The position numbers and the translations under genes were made by a program. The notes below the pieces were generated by a model, which was given only the letters and a program-made list of their open reading frames with translations, was not told the DNA's origin and did no database searches. A stretch of 64,000 bases of DNA, taken from Streptomyces sp. CB01635 (GTDB taxonomy: Bacteria; Actinomycetota; Actinomycetes; Streptomycetales; Streptomycetaceae). The stretch is taken from NCBI RefSeq assembly GCF_002803065.1, contig NZ_NNBL01000003.1:1323461-1387460 (forward strand), in the 5' to 3' direction. Shown piece after piece: positions 1-8,140 of this stretch. The first letter of the stretch is position 1. Every line of letters begins with the position of its first letter.

Positions 1-290
1 TGCCACAGGGAGCCGGCGAACAGTTCGTCGGTGAAGACGGCCCGCCAGTTGTCGAGGCCGTTGAACGGTGCCTCGCCGGTGAAGTACGTCTTGGGCGTGT
101 AGTGCTGGAAGCTCATCACGATGTTGCGGACGAGCGGGTAGCCGAAGAAGAGGGCCATGTAGGCGAGCGCGGGGGCGACGAAGAGCCACCGGAGCAGCCC
201 GCGGCGGCGGGTGCCGGAGCCGGCTCTCGCAGGGGCGGCCGAGGAGCCGGAGGTCTTGGTGGCCGGGGCGGTGGAGGCGAAGGTGCTCAT
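1..290 (-). CDS. Sugar ABC transporter permease, 5' part (runs off left edge)
   Basis: Membrane-spanning subunit of a carbohydrate ABC importer of the MalF/UgpA type; only the first 96 residues are inside the window. From ATG 290 the protein has a Ser/Ala/Thr-rich cytoplasmic tail, an arginine patch (TRRRG) and then the first membrane helix (FVAPALAYMALFFGYPL), followed by the periplasmic stretch with NIVMSFQHY and LDNWRAVF, both typical of this family. It starts 10 bases after the stop of the upstream binding-protein gene with a GAGGAA ribosome site, so the two form one transcript. Its partner permease and any ATPase would lie to the left. The substrate is inferred from the neighbouring lyase, not from the permease itself. 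Confidence 0.9.
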   Translation of the reverse strand, partial: MSTFASTAPATKTSGSSAAPARAGSGTRRRGLLRWLFVAPALAYMALFFGYPLVRNIVMSFQHYTPKTYFTGEAPFNGLDNWRAVFTDELFAGSLW

Positions 291-300
291 GTCCGGTTCC

Positions 301-1536
301 TCACTTCCCCGTGGAGGCCTGCTGCTGGGCCCGGTGCAGGGCCTGTTCGGGACTGGTCCTGCCGGTCAGCACCGACTGGAAGGCGCCCGCGAGCGCGTCT
401 CCGACCACCGGCCAGCGGGTGCCGACCTCGGCGGTCCGGGAGCGGGCGGTGGTGACCAGGTCGGCGAAGGCGGCGAGCTTGGGGTTCTGTTCGGCGTAGG
501 CCCGCGCGGCGGCGGACCGGGTGGGTACGTTGTTGACCGACTCGCCCCACTTCAGCTGATTCTTCTGGGAGTTGAGGCAGTTGAGGATCTTCCCCGCGTT
601 CTTCTCGCGGGAACGGTCCTCGTTCTTCGGCACCGCCATCACGGTGCCGCCGATAGGTGGGATCGCGTCCTGTCCCGCCTCGGGAACCGGGATGCGGGCG
701 ACCGCCCAGTCCACCTTCTTCTGGGCGTCAAGCACCGGCACCTGCCACGGCCCGTTGATCATCATGGCGGCGCGGCCGGCCACGAACTGGTCGTTGACGT
801 CCTGCTGGTTCCAGTTGACGACGGACTTCGAGGCGGACCCGTCCGAGACCAGGTCCTTCCACAGTTGGAGTGCGGCCTCGCCCTTGCCGTTGTCGAGCTT
901 CGCCTCGTCACCGCCGCCGGACCAGAAGAACGGCAGGAACTGGTACACCCCGTCGGCGTTCGGGCTCGCGCTGAAGGCCATCCCATAGGTGCTGCCGTGA
1001 GTCATCTTCTTCGCGGCGGTCTTCAGCTCGGCCCAGGTGGTGGGCGGCGCGACGCCGGCCGCCTTGAGAAGTTTCGTGTTGTAGATCAGGGCCAGGGAGT
1101 TGACGGAGCGCGCGATGCCGTACTGGGTGCCGTCGTACGAGCCGAGGGAGGTGGCGCTGCCGGAGAACCCGGAGGTGTCGACGCCGATATCCTTCAGCGG
1201 GCGCAGGCCCTCGGTCCCGGCGAACTGCGGCAGCTCGGACCCGTCGAGCTCCAGGATGTCGGAGAGCGACTTCGACGAGGCCATCCGGAGCGCCTTCGAG
1301 GCGACCTGATCCGCTGGCACGCTGATCTGCTCGACCTTCAGCCCGATGGGCTTTGCACAGCGATCGAAGAACTTCTGGTTGGCGGTGTGCTCGGCGGTGT
1401 CCGTGGCCGAGTTGAGCACGGTGACGGTGTCGGCGGCCGGTGTGGCGGCGCACCCGGTGAGGCCCAGCGCGGCCGTGGCCGTCGCCAGGCCTGCGGCTAT
1501 GGCGGGTGGCAGTCTGCGCTCTGCGCGGGAATGCAC
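301..1536 (-). CDS. Extracellular sugar-binding lipoprotein (ABC importer, family 1 SBP)
   Basis: Solute-binding protein of the sugar ABC importer, 411 aa. The N-terminus is a lipoprotein signal: basic start, hydrophobic run and lipobox LTGC, so the mature protein is anchored outside the membrane at that cysteine. The body has family marks such as LALIYNTKLLKAAG, PPTTWAELKTAAKKM, FVAGRAAMMINGPWQVP and a C-terminal LTGRTSPEQALHRAQQQ helix. The start is GTG 1536, with GGAGAA six bases upstream. Gene order regulator, binding protein, permease, next to a PL10-like lyase, suggests uptake of oligogalacturonides or a related oligosaccharide. That substrate is an inference; the family binds many sugars. 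Confidence 0.93.
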   Translation of the reverse strand: MHSRAERRLPPAIAAGLATATAALGLTGCAATPAADTVTVLNSATDTAEHTANQKFFDRCAKPIGLKVEQISVPADQVASKALRMASSKSLSDILELDGSELPQFAGTEGLRPLKDIGVDTSGFSGSATSLGSYDGTQYGIARSVNSLALIYNTKLLKAAGVAPPTTWAELKTAAKKMTHGSTYGMAFSASPNADGVYQFLPFFWSGGGDEAKLDNGKGEAALQLWKDLVSDGSASKSVVNWNQQDVNDQFVAGRAAMMINGPWQVPVLDAQKKVDWAVARIPVPEAGQDAIPPIGGTVMAVPKNEDRSREKNAGKILNCLNSQKNQLKWGESVNNVPTRSAAARAYAEQNPKLAAFADLVTTARSRTAEVGTRWPVVGDALAGAFQSVLTGRTSPEQALHRAQQQASTGK

Positions 1537-1689
1537 GAGCGGTTCTCCAATCGGGGCTGCGGCTAGGGGAGTTGAGGGTCTTGCCGTGCGGTTCGGGGAT
1601 GGTGCGCGGCAGTGCGTTGGGGGGCGTCTCGCGAGCGGTTCTTTGTCCGTGGTTCGCGGCTCGCGGCCGCCGCATCGTCGGGACGACGC

Positions 1690-2736
1690 TCAGGCATGCC
1701 CTTTCGGCGGCGCGATGGTGAGCCCGGGCGCCATCTGCGGCGCGATCAGGCGGTGAGGGGCGAGGCCCGGGGCCGGATGGGCCTGGGTCCCACTGCCGGG
1801 GCGCGCGGCGGCAATGGCCCTGACCGCGAGTTCGACGACTGCCAGGGACATCTCTGCGACGGGCAGTTCGATACGCGGCAGGAGCCGCCCGCCCAGGTCG
1901 TCGGGGAGGGTGCCGACGGGCACGACGGCGAGGTCCTCGGGGACCCGTAGGCCTGTCGCGGCCACTTCGGCAAGCAGGTCGGGGAGGCGGTGCAGGTGCT
2001 GGACGACCAGCGCGGTCGGGGCGGGCCGCGCGCCCAGCACGTCGCGCACTCGGCGCCGCAGCACGTCGGGGTCGCTGCTCGAGGGGTGGACCCGGATGTC
2101 CGCGCCCGTCTCCTTCGCGGCACGCCGGGCGCCGTCGAGGCCGTGGACGGCGTAGCCGCGGCGGGCCGCGATCTCGTGGTCGGCCGAGGCGAGGAAGATG
2201 ATGTGCCGGTGGCCGGCCGCAGCGGTCTCGCGCAGGGCGAGGGCGACGGCGGCCTCCCAGTCGAGGTCGACCCAGGGCAGCGCCGAGTCGTCGTCGCCGC
2301 GGCCCAGCAGCGCGGTGGGGAAGCCCAGTTCGCGCATGGCGCCGATACGGGGGTCCTGCTCCTCCACCGCCATCAGGACCGCCGCGTCGGCCAGTCCGCT
2401 GCCGGCCACCCGGCGCAGCCCGCCGACCCCGTCCCGGTCGGTCATCAGCAGCAGGTCGTAGCCGTGGCTGCGGGCGGCATCGCTGATGTCAATGGCGAAC
2501 CGGCCGTCCACCGCCCGGTATGCGCCGGGCACGCGGGGGACGGCCATGGCGAGAACGTCGCTACGGGCACTGCGCAGTGTGCGGGCGCTGGCCCGGGGGT
2601 GGTAGCCGAGCTCGGCGATGGCGGCCTGTACCGCGCGCCGGGTGTCCTCGGAGATCTTGCGGGAGCCGCTGAGGACATAGCTGACGGTGCTGGGCGCGAC
2701 GCCCGCCCGTTCGGCGACGTCTTTGATCGTGGCCAT
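1690..2736 (-). CDS. LacI-family transcriptional regulator
   Basis: Sugar-responsive repressor, 348 aa, normal for the family. Residues 2-50 form the LacI helix-turn-helix and hinge (TIKDVAERAGVAPSTVSYVL, then ISEDTRRAVQAAIAELGYHP). The rest is a periplasmic-binding-protein-like effector domain ending in the usual PVAEMSLAVVELAVRAI segment. ATG 2736 has a strong AAAGGAG site five bases upstream. It precedes the importer genes in the same direction with a 153-bp gap, and a perfect 16-bp LacI-type palindrome lies about 80 bases upstream of it. It probably represses both the importer and the divergent lyase until a pectin breakdown product binds. Confidence 0.93.
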   Translation of the reverse strand: MATIKDVAERAGVAPSTVSYVLSGSRKISEDTRRAVQAAIAELGYHPRASARTLRSARSDVLAMAVPRVPGAYRAVDGRFAIDISDAARSHGYDLLLMTDRDGVGGLRRVAGSGLADAAVLMAVEEQDPRIGAMRELGFPTALLGRGDDDSALPWVDLDWEAAVALALRETAAAGHRHIIFLASADHEIAARRGYAVHGLDGARRAAKETGADIRVHPSSSDPDVLRRRVRDVLGARPAPTALVVQHLHRLPDLLAEVAATGLRVPEDLAVVPVGTLPDDLGGRLLPRIELPVAEMSLAVVELAVRAIAAARPGSGTQAHPAPGLAPHRLIAPQMAPGLTIAPPKGHA

Positions 2737-3144
2737 TCCCGCTCCTTTGCGGTCCGGTCCTGGTCGTCCTGGCCGTTCTGGTTCTGGCCGCTCCCGCGGC
2801 GCTGTCCGCTGTGATCGTCGAATCGATTCGACTGACGGCGTGCGTGACTGTAGGAGGCTCTGGGGCGCGAGGGCAAGACCCCTGCGATAGATCGTTTGCG
2901 TTTATGCACATGAATCCACGTGGAGCTTGGGAGTGTGAAGCGTGCCAAATGCCTGCTTTGATAGGCCAGTTGATCGAGTACGTGAACAACTTTCACTGGT
3001 ACGAACTCTTGAGGGTCCCGAACGGCGGGTGATAGTTCTATGCCCCGACGATTTTTCCCTTCCCTGACACCCGAGTTGTGGGGCCGTCTTGCCTACCGGC
3101 GCGCACCCCGCGACGCGCATCCGTCATGCCTGGAGGCGACACCG
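2737..3144. other. Divergent intergenic region between lacI-type gene and lyase gene
   Basis: This 408-bp stretch separates two divergent genes and must carry both promoters. It is less GC-rich than its flanks, especially 2895-3010. I find the LacI-type palindrome at 2817-2832 and no credible open reading frame. No clear -35/-10 pair could be assigned by eye. Confidence 0.6.
2817..2832. promoter_or_regulatory. Probable LacI-family operator (perfect 16-bp palindrome)
   Basis: The sequence GTCGAATCGATTCGAC is a perfect palindrome with a central CG, the usual form of LacI/GalR operators. It lies about 80 bases upstream of the LacI-type start and about 310 bases upstream of the lyase start. Assignment to this regulator is by position and symmetry. 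Confidence 0.7.
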
Positions 3145-4668
3145 TTGAGAACGCCCATGTCCAGACGCACCTTCGCCCGACTCGCCGCAGTGCCCGCCGT
3201 CGGAGCGCTGGTCGGGCTGCAGACCGGCAGCGCGTCGGCTGCGCCGCGGTCCGCCGCGCACCCGGCAGGGTCACGCACCGTCGGCCGCACTCACGCCGAG
3301 CGGGCGATGCGCCGCGCCGCGGCCTTCATGGACGAGCACGTGTCCTACCGCGGCGCTTACGTCTGGAGCTACCTCCCCGATCTGTCCACCACCTGGGGGG
3401 AGATGGAGGCGAAGCGGACCATGTGCTGGGTCCAGCCGCCCGGCACGCCCAGCGTCGGCCACAGCCTCCTCGACGCGTACCACGCCACTGGTGACGAGAC
3501 CTTCTACCGCGCCGCCGAACGCACGGGCCTCGCCCTCGTCGAGGCCCAACTCCCGGTCGGAGGCTGGAACTACATCCACGACTTCGCGGGCGAGCGTTCC
3601 CTGCGCGACTGGTATGCGACCATCGGCGCGAACGGCTGGCGCCTGGAGGAGTTCCAGCACTATTACGGCAATGCCACCTTCGACGACGCCGGCACCTCCA
3701 CGGCGGCGCAACTGATCCTGCGCCTCTACGTGGAGCGCAGGCACCCGAAGTTCAAGACGTCCTTGAACCGCGTCATCGACTTCATGCTCAAGGCGCAGTT
3801 GAGTGGAGGCCCGGCCGACGGCGGCTGGCCGCAGCGGTTCCCCGCGTTCTCCGGCGCGGTGGGCGAGATGCCGTGGCCCGATGAGCGGCCCTCCTGGCTG
3901 CCCTCGGACGTCCAGCACGGCATGCAGGACGGCGACTACACGGGCCACGTCACCTTCAACGACGACGTCCTCGGCGAGAACATCAAGTTCCTGCTCATGT
4001 GCATCTCGGCGCTGGGACGGCGTGACCTGACCCGGCCCGTGCTGCGCGCCATGGCCTGCCTGCACCGGCTGCAGCAGCCCGGACCCCAGGCCGGATGGGG
4101 CCTTCAACACCTTTCACACACGGTGGGCGGCCGGCCCGCCGGCGCTCCGGCCAGCGCCCGCTCGTACGAGCCGCGGTCCCTGACCACACACACCACGCAG
4201 ACCAACATCCGGCAGCTGTTCCACTATTTCAGACTCACCGGCGACCACGACTACCTGCGCCGTGTGCCCGAGGCCATCGCCTGGCTGGAGTCCTGCCCGC
4301 TCACCAGCGAGCAGAAGGAGGAGAACCCGCTCCTGAAGAACTCCACGCACCCGACCTTCGTAGAGCTGGACACCAACCGGCCGCGCTTCGTGCACCGCTT
4401 CGGCTCCAACATCCGCAACGGCTCCTACTACTACGACCACGACCACCGCAACACCCTCAGCCACTACTCCGGCGGCCGCTCCGTCGACCTCCCCGGCCTC
4501 AAGGCCACGTACGACGAGCTGATGGCGCTGAGCCGTTCCGAAGTCGCCGATCTGCGCGACCGGTCACCGCTCACCCCCGGCGGAGTGCGGGAACTTCCGC
4601 GTTACTTCAGCGTCCGCGACCTCGACCTCACCGACCTGTTCCGAGGCGCCGACCCGGCCCTGCCCTAG
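3145..4668 (+). CDS. Pectate lyase-like (PL10-type) exported protein, ended by in-frame TAG
   Basis: Likely secreted polygalacturonate-cleaving enzyme. TTG 3145 is preferred because GGAGG lies eight bases upstream; ATG 3157 is the alternative. The N-terminus is Tat-like (SRRTFARLAAV, then ASA). PL10-family marks follow in order: GGWNYIHDFAGE, DDAGTSTAAQLI, GGWPQRFP, GHVTFNDD, AGWGLQH, ARSYEPRSLTT and IAWLES. The frame stops at TAG 4666-4668, but the same frame continues without interruption for 96 more codons of protein-like sequence, so the gene is probably a nonsense-truncated version of a roughly 600-aa enzyme. The PL10 motifs all lie before the stop, so activity may survive. Exact polysaccharide specificity is inferred. 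Confidence 0.78.
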   Translation: MRTPMSRRTFARLAAVPAVGALVGLQTGSASAAPRSAAHPAGSRTVGRTHAERAMRRAAAFMDEHVSYRGAYVWSYLPDLSTTWGEMEAKRTMCWVQPPGTPSVGHSLLDAYHATGDETFYRAAERTGLALVEAQLPVGGWNYIHDFAGERSLRDWYATIGANGWRLEEFQHYYGNATFDDAGTSTAAQLILRLYVERRHPKFKTSLNRVIDFMLKAQLSGGPADGGWPQRFPAFSGAVGEMPWPDERPSWLPSDVQHGMQDGDYTGHVTFNDDVLGENIKFLLMCISALGRRDLTRPVLRAMACLHRLQQPGPQAGWGLQHLSHTVGGRPAGAPASARSYEPRSLTTHTTQTNIRQLFHYFRLTGDHDYLRRVPEAIAWLESCPLTSEQKEENPLLKNSTHPTFVELDTNRPRFVHRFGSNIRNGSYYYDHDHRNTLSHYSGGRSVDLPGLKATYDELMALSRSEVADLRDRSPLTPGGVRELPRYFSVRDLDLTDLFRGADPALP

Positions 4669-4959
4669 GTGACCGACGACCAGGCGAGCGCCCTCGTCGA
4701 CGGCCTCGGCATCAAGGACCACTGGATCACCCCCATCGGCACCACCACCAACCCGTACCTCGGCCCGGCACCGGCCACGCCGTACGAGGGCATGGCCTAC
4801 ATGAGCAAGCACGTGGGCGACCTGCACGACACCTCGCCGTACGACCCGGCCACACCGCCCGCAGAGCCGCCGTACCAGCCGCACGACAGTGCCGAGGGCA
4901 TCACGACGTCCGCCTACACCGGCAACATGGCCAAGCTCATCGCCTACGTCGCCGACTGA
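4669..4959 (+). pseudogene. C-terminal continuation of the lyase, separated by a TAG codon
   Basis: These 96 codons begin immediately after the TAG, in the same frame as the lyase, and end at TGA 4957-4959. The residues (DHWITPIGTTTNPYLGP, YMSKHVGDLHDTSPYDP) look like a structured C-terminal region and keep Streptomyces codon bias. GTG 4669 could act as a start, but there is no ribosome site of its own because the lyase coding sequence abuts it. I therefore read it as the severed tail of the upstream gene; readthrough or a sequencing error are alternatives. Confidence 0.7.
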
Positions 4960-4984
4960 GCCCTCCACCGCCAAGGTCCCGGCC

Positions 4985-5584
4985 TCAGGGGGAGGCCAGG
5001 ATCGGCTCTCGGCTCCAGCGGAAGACGTGGACCAGGCGCGGCTCCACGATTCCGGCGGTCGGAATCTCGCCGTCGAACCACCGGTCCACGCAGGTCCAGT
5101 GGAAGGGGTGGCCCAGATACTCGCCGGTCAAGCCCTGGACGTCCGCGTACTCCTGCTCCCATACATGGGTCCAGTGGGAGGGCGTGAGCGTCTGGTCCAC
5201 TGTGCTCAGAGACCAGGAGCGGATGGTGGAGATGTGCTCGGGCATCGCCATGAGATCCGCCTCCAACTGCCCGACGAGAGCGCCGGGTGTACCGGGGCGC
5301 ACCGCGAGCAGCAGTGTTCGTTTCACGCGCGGGCCGCGCAGGGGCACGTACCCCCTGCGTACCTGCGCGAGAGCGACCGTGTCCAGAGGCTCCGGCAGAC
5401 CGGCCTCCGCAGCGATGTCCGTGGGAGTCCGGTCCGCCGTCACGTCCCAGGTGGCGCCGGTGCCGCCGAAACTGCCCGGCAGATCGGCCGCCGCGGAGCC
5501 GCCCAGGACGCCGGTCCCCGCAACAGCCGCCTTGCTGTACGCCTCGGTGTCGTCGTCCGGGAGCAGAGCCACCCAGCGGGTCAC
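4985..5584 (-). CDS. Dabb-like (stress-responsive A/B barrel) protein
   Basis: Cytoplasmic protein of 199 aa with two ferredoxin-like halves. The first half has VKRTLLLAVRPGTPGALVGQ; the second has STIRSWSLSTVD, HWTHVWEQEYAD, LTGEYLGHPFHWT and VDRWF, which match the Dabb pattern seen in olivetolic-acid-cyclase-like proteins. The start is GTG 5584, overlapping the upstream stop by four bases (GTGA), so it is translationally coupled to the 110-aa gene and the LLM oxidoreductase. Upstream in-frame ATGs would run through both neighbouring genes and are rejected. It may protect or process the product of the LLM enzyme; no substrate can be named. Confidence 0.75.
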   Translation of the reverse strand: MTRWVALLPDDDTEAYSKAAVAGTGVLGGSAAADLPGSFGGTGATWDVTADRTPTDIAAEAGLPEPLDTVALAQVRRGYVPLRGPRVKRTLLLAVRPGTPGALVGQLEADLMAMPEHISTIRSWSLSTVDQTLTPSHWTHVWEQEYADVQGLTGEYLGHPFHWTCVDRWFDGEIPTAGIVEPRLVHVFRWSREPILASP

Positions 5585-5913
5585 GTCGCCACCTCCTCGT
5601 GAACACGTGAGACCGGTTCCAGCACATGACGGTCGCGGTCGAGCGCGATCTCGTCCGTGTACGCCCAGAACGCCGCGACCCGAGGATCGGCACCGGCCGC
5701 GGCGCGCGCGGCGAAGAACGCGCCGCTGTCCGGCAGCGACCACAGGATCCGGACCATCACGGTGTCCGGGCCGGTCCAGGCGCGCCAGAGACGCTCCTCG
5801 GCCATGCCCCGGCCCACGGCACCCGGCAGATACTCCGCGCGCCAGCGTCGCAGCCACTCCTCGACGGCATCGCCGGCGAGGACGACGACGTCGAGCACCT
5901 GGACCCCGCTCAA
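5581..5913 (-). CDS. Small alpha/beta-barrel-like protein of unknown function
   Basis: A 110-aa protein I cannot place in a named family. Its layout (VQVLDVVVLAG strand, a helix with WLRRWRAEYLPGA, a strand VMVRILWSL, a helix FFAARAAAGADPRVAAFWAYTD) resembles a single dimeric ferredoxin-like alpha/beta barrel unit, as in NIPSNAP or ABM proteins. Both ends overlap neighbours by four bases, so the LLM gene, this gene and the Dabb gene are a coupled three-gene operon. It is probably a companion enzyme or carrier in the same pathway. Confidence 0.7.
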   Translation of the reverse strand: MSGVQVLDVVVLAGDAVEEWLRRWRAEYLPGAVGRGMAEERLWRAWTGPDTVMVRILWSLPDSGAFFAARAAAGADPRVAAFWAYTDEIALDRDRHVLEPVSRVHEEVAT

Positions 5914-6827
5914 GACAGCTTCTCCAGTACCTCGGCCCGGTACCGGTCGACCTGTTCACGCAACGCGCCGAGACCCCGTGGGCCCGAGAGGCCGTCGGCG
6001 CCGCGGATGTGCGGGGCGATGACCAGGCGCGTCGCGCCCGCGTCGACGAAGCCCCGTACCCATGAGGGATCCCCGGCGCGCTCACGGTCACAGGAGCCCG
6101 GCCACACCGTGATCTCCACGGCGTCCTCCGCCCTGCCCGCCCCGTGCGCGGCCTCGCGCAGCAGACCGGACTGGCGGGCGAAGTCCTCGGGAGTGATCGT
6201 GTAGGGGAACCACCCGTCGCCGATACGGCCCGCGCGGCGGACTGCGGGGTCGCTGTTCCCGCCCAGCACCACGGGCACAGCACCGCTCGCAGGGCGCGGC
6301 AGCGAGTGCAGACCGTCGAAGGAGACGTGTCGCCCCAGGTACGAGGCGGGGCCGCTGCCCCACAGCGCACGCATGGCGCCGACACACTCCTCGAGCCGCT
6401 GCCCCCGGTCCTTGTAGGGCACGCCGACGGCGGCGTACTCCTCCTTCTGCCAGCCGATGCCGAGTCCCAGCATCAGCCGCCCGTCGGAGTGCCGGTCGAT
6501 CGTCGCGGCGCGCTTGGCCAGGACCACCGGGCTGTGCAGCGGGGCGACGATCATGGCCGTACCGAACCGTAGGGCGCTCGAAGCTCCGGCGAGGAAGGCG
6601 ATGGTCTCCAATGGGTCGGGCATGGGAACGCCGCCCGAACTGCCAGGTATCCGGCCGTCGTTGGAGTACGGATAGAGGGGTTCGTACCGTTCGGCGACGG
6701 CGACGTGCTCGACCGTCCACAGCGACTCGACGCCGCACTCTTCGAGCGTGCCCGCGAGGTCGCGGAGGAATCCGCCCGAGGTGATCAGGCCGTCGGTGAA
6801 CGGCGCCATCATTCCAAGTCGGAGCAT
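5910..6827 (-). CDS. LLM-class F420-dependent oxidoreductase
   Basis: Luciferase-like oxidoreductase of 305 aa, expected to use reduced coenzyme F420 (or a flavin). Family features are LGMMAPFTDGL at the start, the SLWTVEHV motif, the loop PDPLETIAFLAGAS, LRFGTAMIVAP, LAKRAATIDRHSDGRLMLGL with GIGWQKEEY, VPVVLGGNS and GRIGDGWFPY. It matches the Rv2161c-type LLM subfamily. It heads the coupled operon with the two alpha/beta-barrel genes. The promoter should lie within 6828-6986, where an imperfect inverted repeat is present. The substrate is unknown. Confidence 0.9.
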   Translation of the reverse strand: MLRLGMMAPFTDGLITSGGFLRDLAGTLEECGVESLWTVEHVAVAERYEPLYPYSNDGRIPGSSGGVPMPDPLETIAFLAGASSALRFGTAMIVAPLHSPVVLAKRAATIDRHSDGRLMLGLGIGWQKEEYAAVGVPYKDRGQRLEECVGAMRALWGSGPASYLGRHVSFDGLHSLPRPASGAVPVVLGGNSDPAVRRAGRIGDGWFPYTITPEDFARQSGLLREAAHGAGRAEDAVEITVWPGSCDRERAGDPSWVRGFVDAGATRLVIAPHIRGADGLSGPRGLGALREQVDRYRAEVLEKLS

Positions 6828-6863
6828 GCCAGAGGTCCCTCACTTCAGCGCATCACCACTATG

Positions 6864-6889
6864 CCTGTTAGAAGTGTTCCTATCAGGAA
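6864..6889. promoter_or_regulatory. Candidate operator upstream of LLM operon
   Basis: An AT-rich island carries CCTGTTAG, then CCTATCAGG, making a 24-bp imperfect inverted repeat (6864-6887), and a tighter TTCCT-ATC-AGGAA repeat (6877-6889). It lies 37-62 bases upstream of the LLM start, where a repressor would act. No dedicated regulator gene is adjacent. Confidence 0.4.
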
Positions 6890-6986
6890 TAGGGGGAGCG
6901 TGGAAGAGAGTGAACACGGAGCGGGTGCCGGCGCCCGCCCTGGCGCTGTCGGGCTTACGGCAGTGCAGACGGGTGTAGCCCGCCGG

Positions 6987-7208
6987 TCAACTGTCCTTGC
7001 GGGCCCCGCTGGCCTTGATCCACGCGTGGGGGGCGTAGGCCACCTCGACCCTCGTCTCGGCGCGGGGGTCTGCCTTCCATACGAGCAGCGCACCGGCGTC
7101 GATCGAGTACGAGAACTTGCCTTCCTTGCCGTCGACGAAGTGCAGCACCTCGCCTTGGTGCTCCGAGGTCTGTCCCTCTTTGCCAAGCACTACGAGATTC
7201 ACGGACAT
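6987..7208 (-). CDS. Small hypothetical protein (73 aa)
   Basis: A 73-aa acidic/mixed protein starting MSVNLVVLGKEG. It is rich in beta-strand patterns (VLHFVDGKEGKFSYSID, GALLVWKAD, TRVEVAYAPHAWI) and has no signal peptide or membrane segment. ATG 7208 and regular GC-rich third positions support real coding. It lies 80 bases downstream of the ABC permease on the same strand and 159 bases upstream of the LLM gene. I do not recognise a family. Confidence 0.6.
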   Translation of the reverse strand: MSVNLVVLGKEGQTSEHQGEVLHFVDGKEGKFSYSIDAGALLVWKADPRAETRVEVAYAPHAWIKASGARKDS

Positions 7209-7288
7209 AATTCGACGTTACGGCGGGAGCGCCGATTTCGCCCGCCGGATGCAGGGCGGGGGCCCCCTGGAGGGCCGTCGCGTGCGGG

Positions 7289-8140
7289 CTACCTGGCCAG
7301 TCGGGGCAGCAGCGAGGACGCGGCGACGATGCCGAGCGCGGCGGCCACCGCGAGTACCGCGTAGTCCAGAGGGAGATGCGCCGGTGTGCCCAGCAACAGC
7401 CCGCGCAGCGCGTCGACTTGATAGCTGAGCGGGTTGATCCGGCTGATCGCCTGAAGCCAGCCCGGCATGAGCGAGACCGGGTAGAGGGCGTTGGACGCGA
7501 AGAAGAGCGGCATGGTGATGGCCTGGCCGATGCCCATCAGACGGTCCCGGGTGAGGACGATGCCGGCGATGGTCATCGACAGACAGGAGAAGAACGCCGA
7601 GCCCAGCACCACCGCGACGGCAACGCCGAGCAGACGCAGTGGGTTCCAGGTCAGGGCGACGCCGAGGAGCGCCGCGATGACGATCACGACGACGGCCTGG
7701 ATCAGTGCCTTGACTCCGGCGGCGAAGGCCTTGCCCGTGATGAGTGCCGCGCGCGGTGTGGGCGTGACCAGGAGCTTGGTCAGGATGCCGGCGTCCCGCT
7801 CCCAGATGATCATGATGCCGTAGAAGATGGCGATGAACATCGCGGACTGGGCGATGATGCCGGGCGCGAGATAGTCGATGTAGGGGATGCCGTGGGTCGG
7901 GATCGCCTTGATCCGGGTGAAGGTCTCGCCGAACACCAGCAGCCAGAGGGCGGGTTGGACGGCTCGGGTGTACAACTCCGAACGGTCGTGTCGGAGCTTC
8001 TGCAGTTCTACGGCGCACAGGGCGACCACCCGGGCGGGCGCCACGCGCCATCCGGTACGGGCCGTGGGCGGGGTCAGGAGCAGGTCGAACTCGCCCGGGT
8101 CAGCCGAGCCTTGACGCGGTGCGGCGGGTGCTGCGGACAT
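7289..8140 (-). CDS. ABC-2 type transporter permease (DrrB-like)
   Basis: Membrane half of a two-gene exporter, about 283 aa. Six hydrophobic segments follow an N-terminal cytoplasmic region, with the DrrB-type marks RAVQPALWLLVFGE, YIDYLAPGIIAQS, RDAGILTKLLVTPTPR and ALYPVSLMPGWLQAISRINPLSYQVDALRG. The ATG at 8140 is chosen; an in-frame ATG at 8164 is also possible. Either way it overlaps the end of the ATPase gene (8100-8945), so the two are coupled. Together they would expel a hydrophobic compound or antibiotic. Confidence 0.88.
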   Translation of the reverse strand: MSAAPAAPRQGSADPGEFDLLLTPPTARTGWRVAPARVVALCAVELQKLRHDRSELYTRAVQPALWLLVFGETFTRIKAIPTHGIPYIDYLAPGIIAQSAMFIAIFYGIMIIWERDAGILTKLLVTPTPRAALITGKAFAAGVKALIQAVVVIVIAALLGVALTWNPLRLLGVAVAVVLGSAFFSCLSMTIAGIVLTRDRLMGIGQAITMPLFFASNALYPVSLMPGWLQAISRINPLSYQVDALRGLLLGTPAHLPLDYAVLAVAAALGIVAASSLLPRLAR

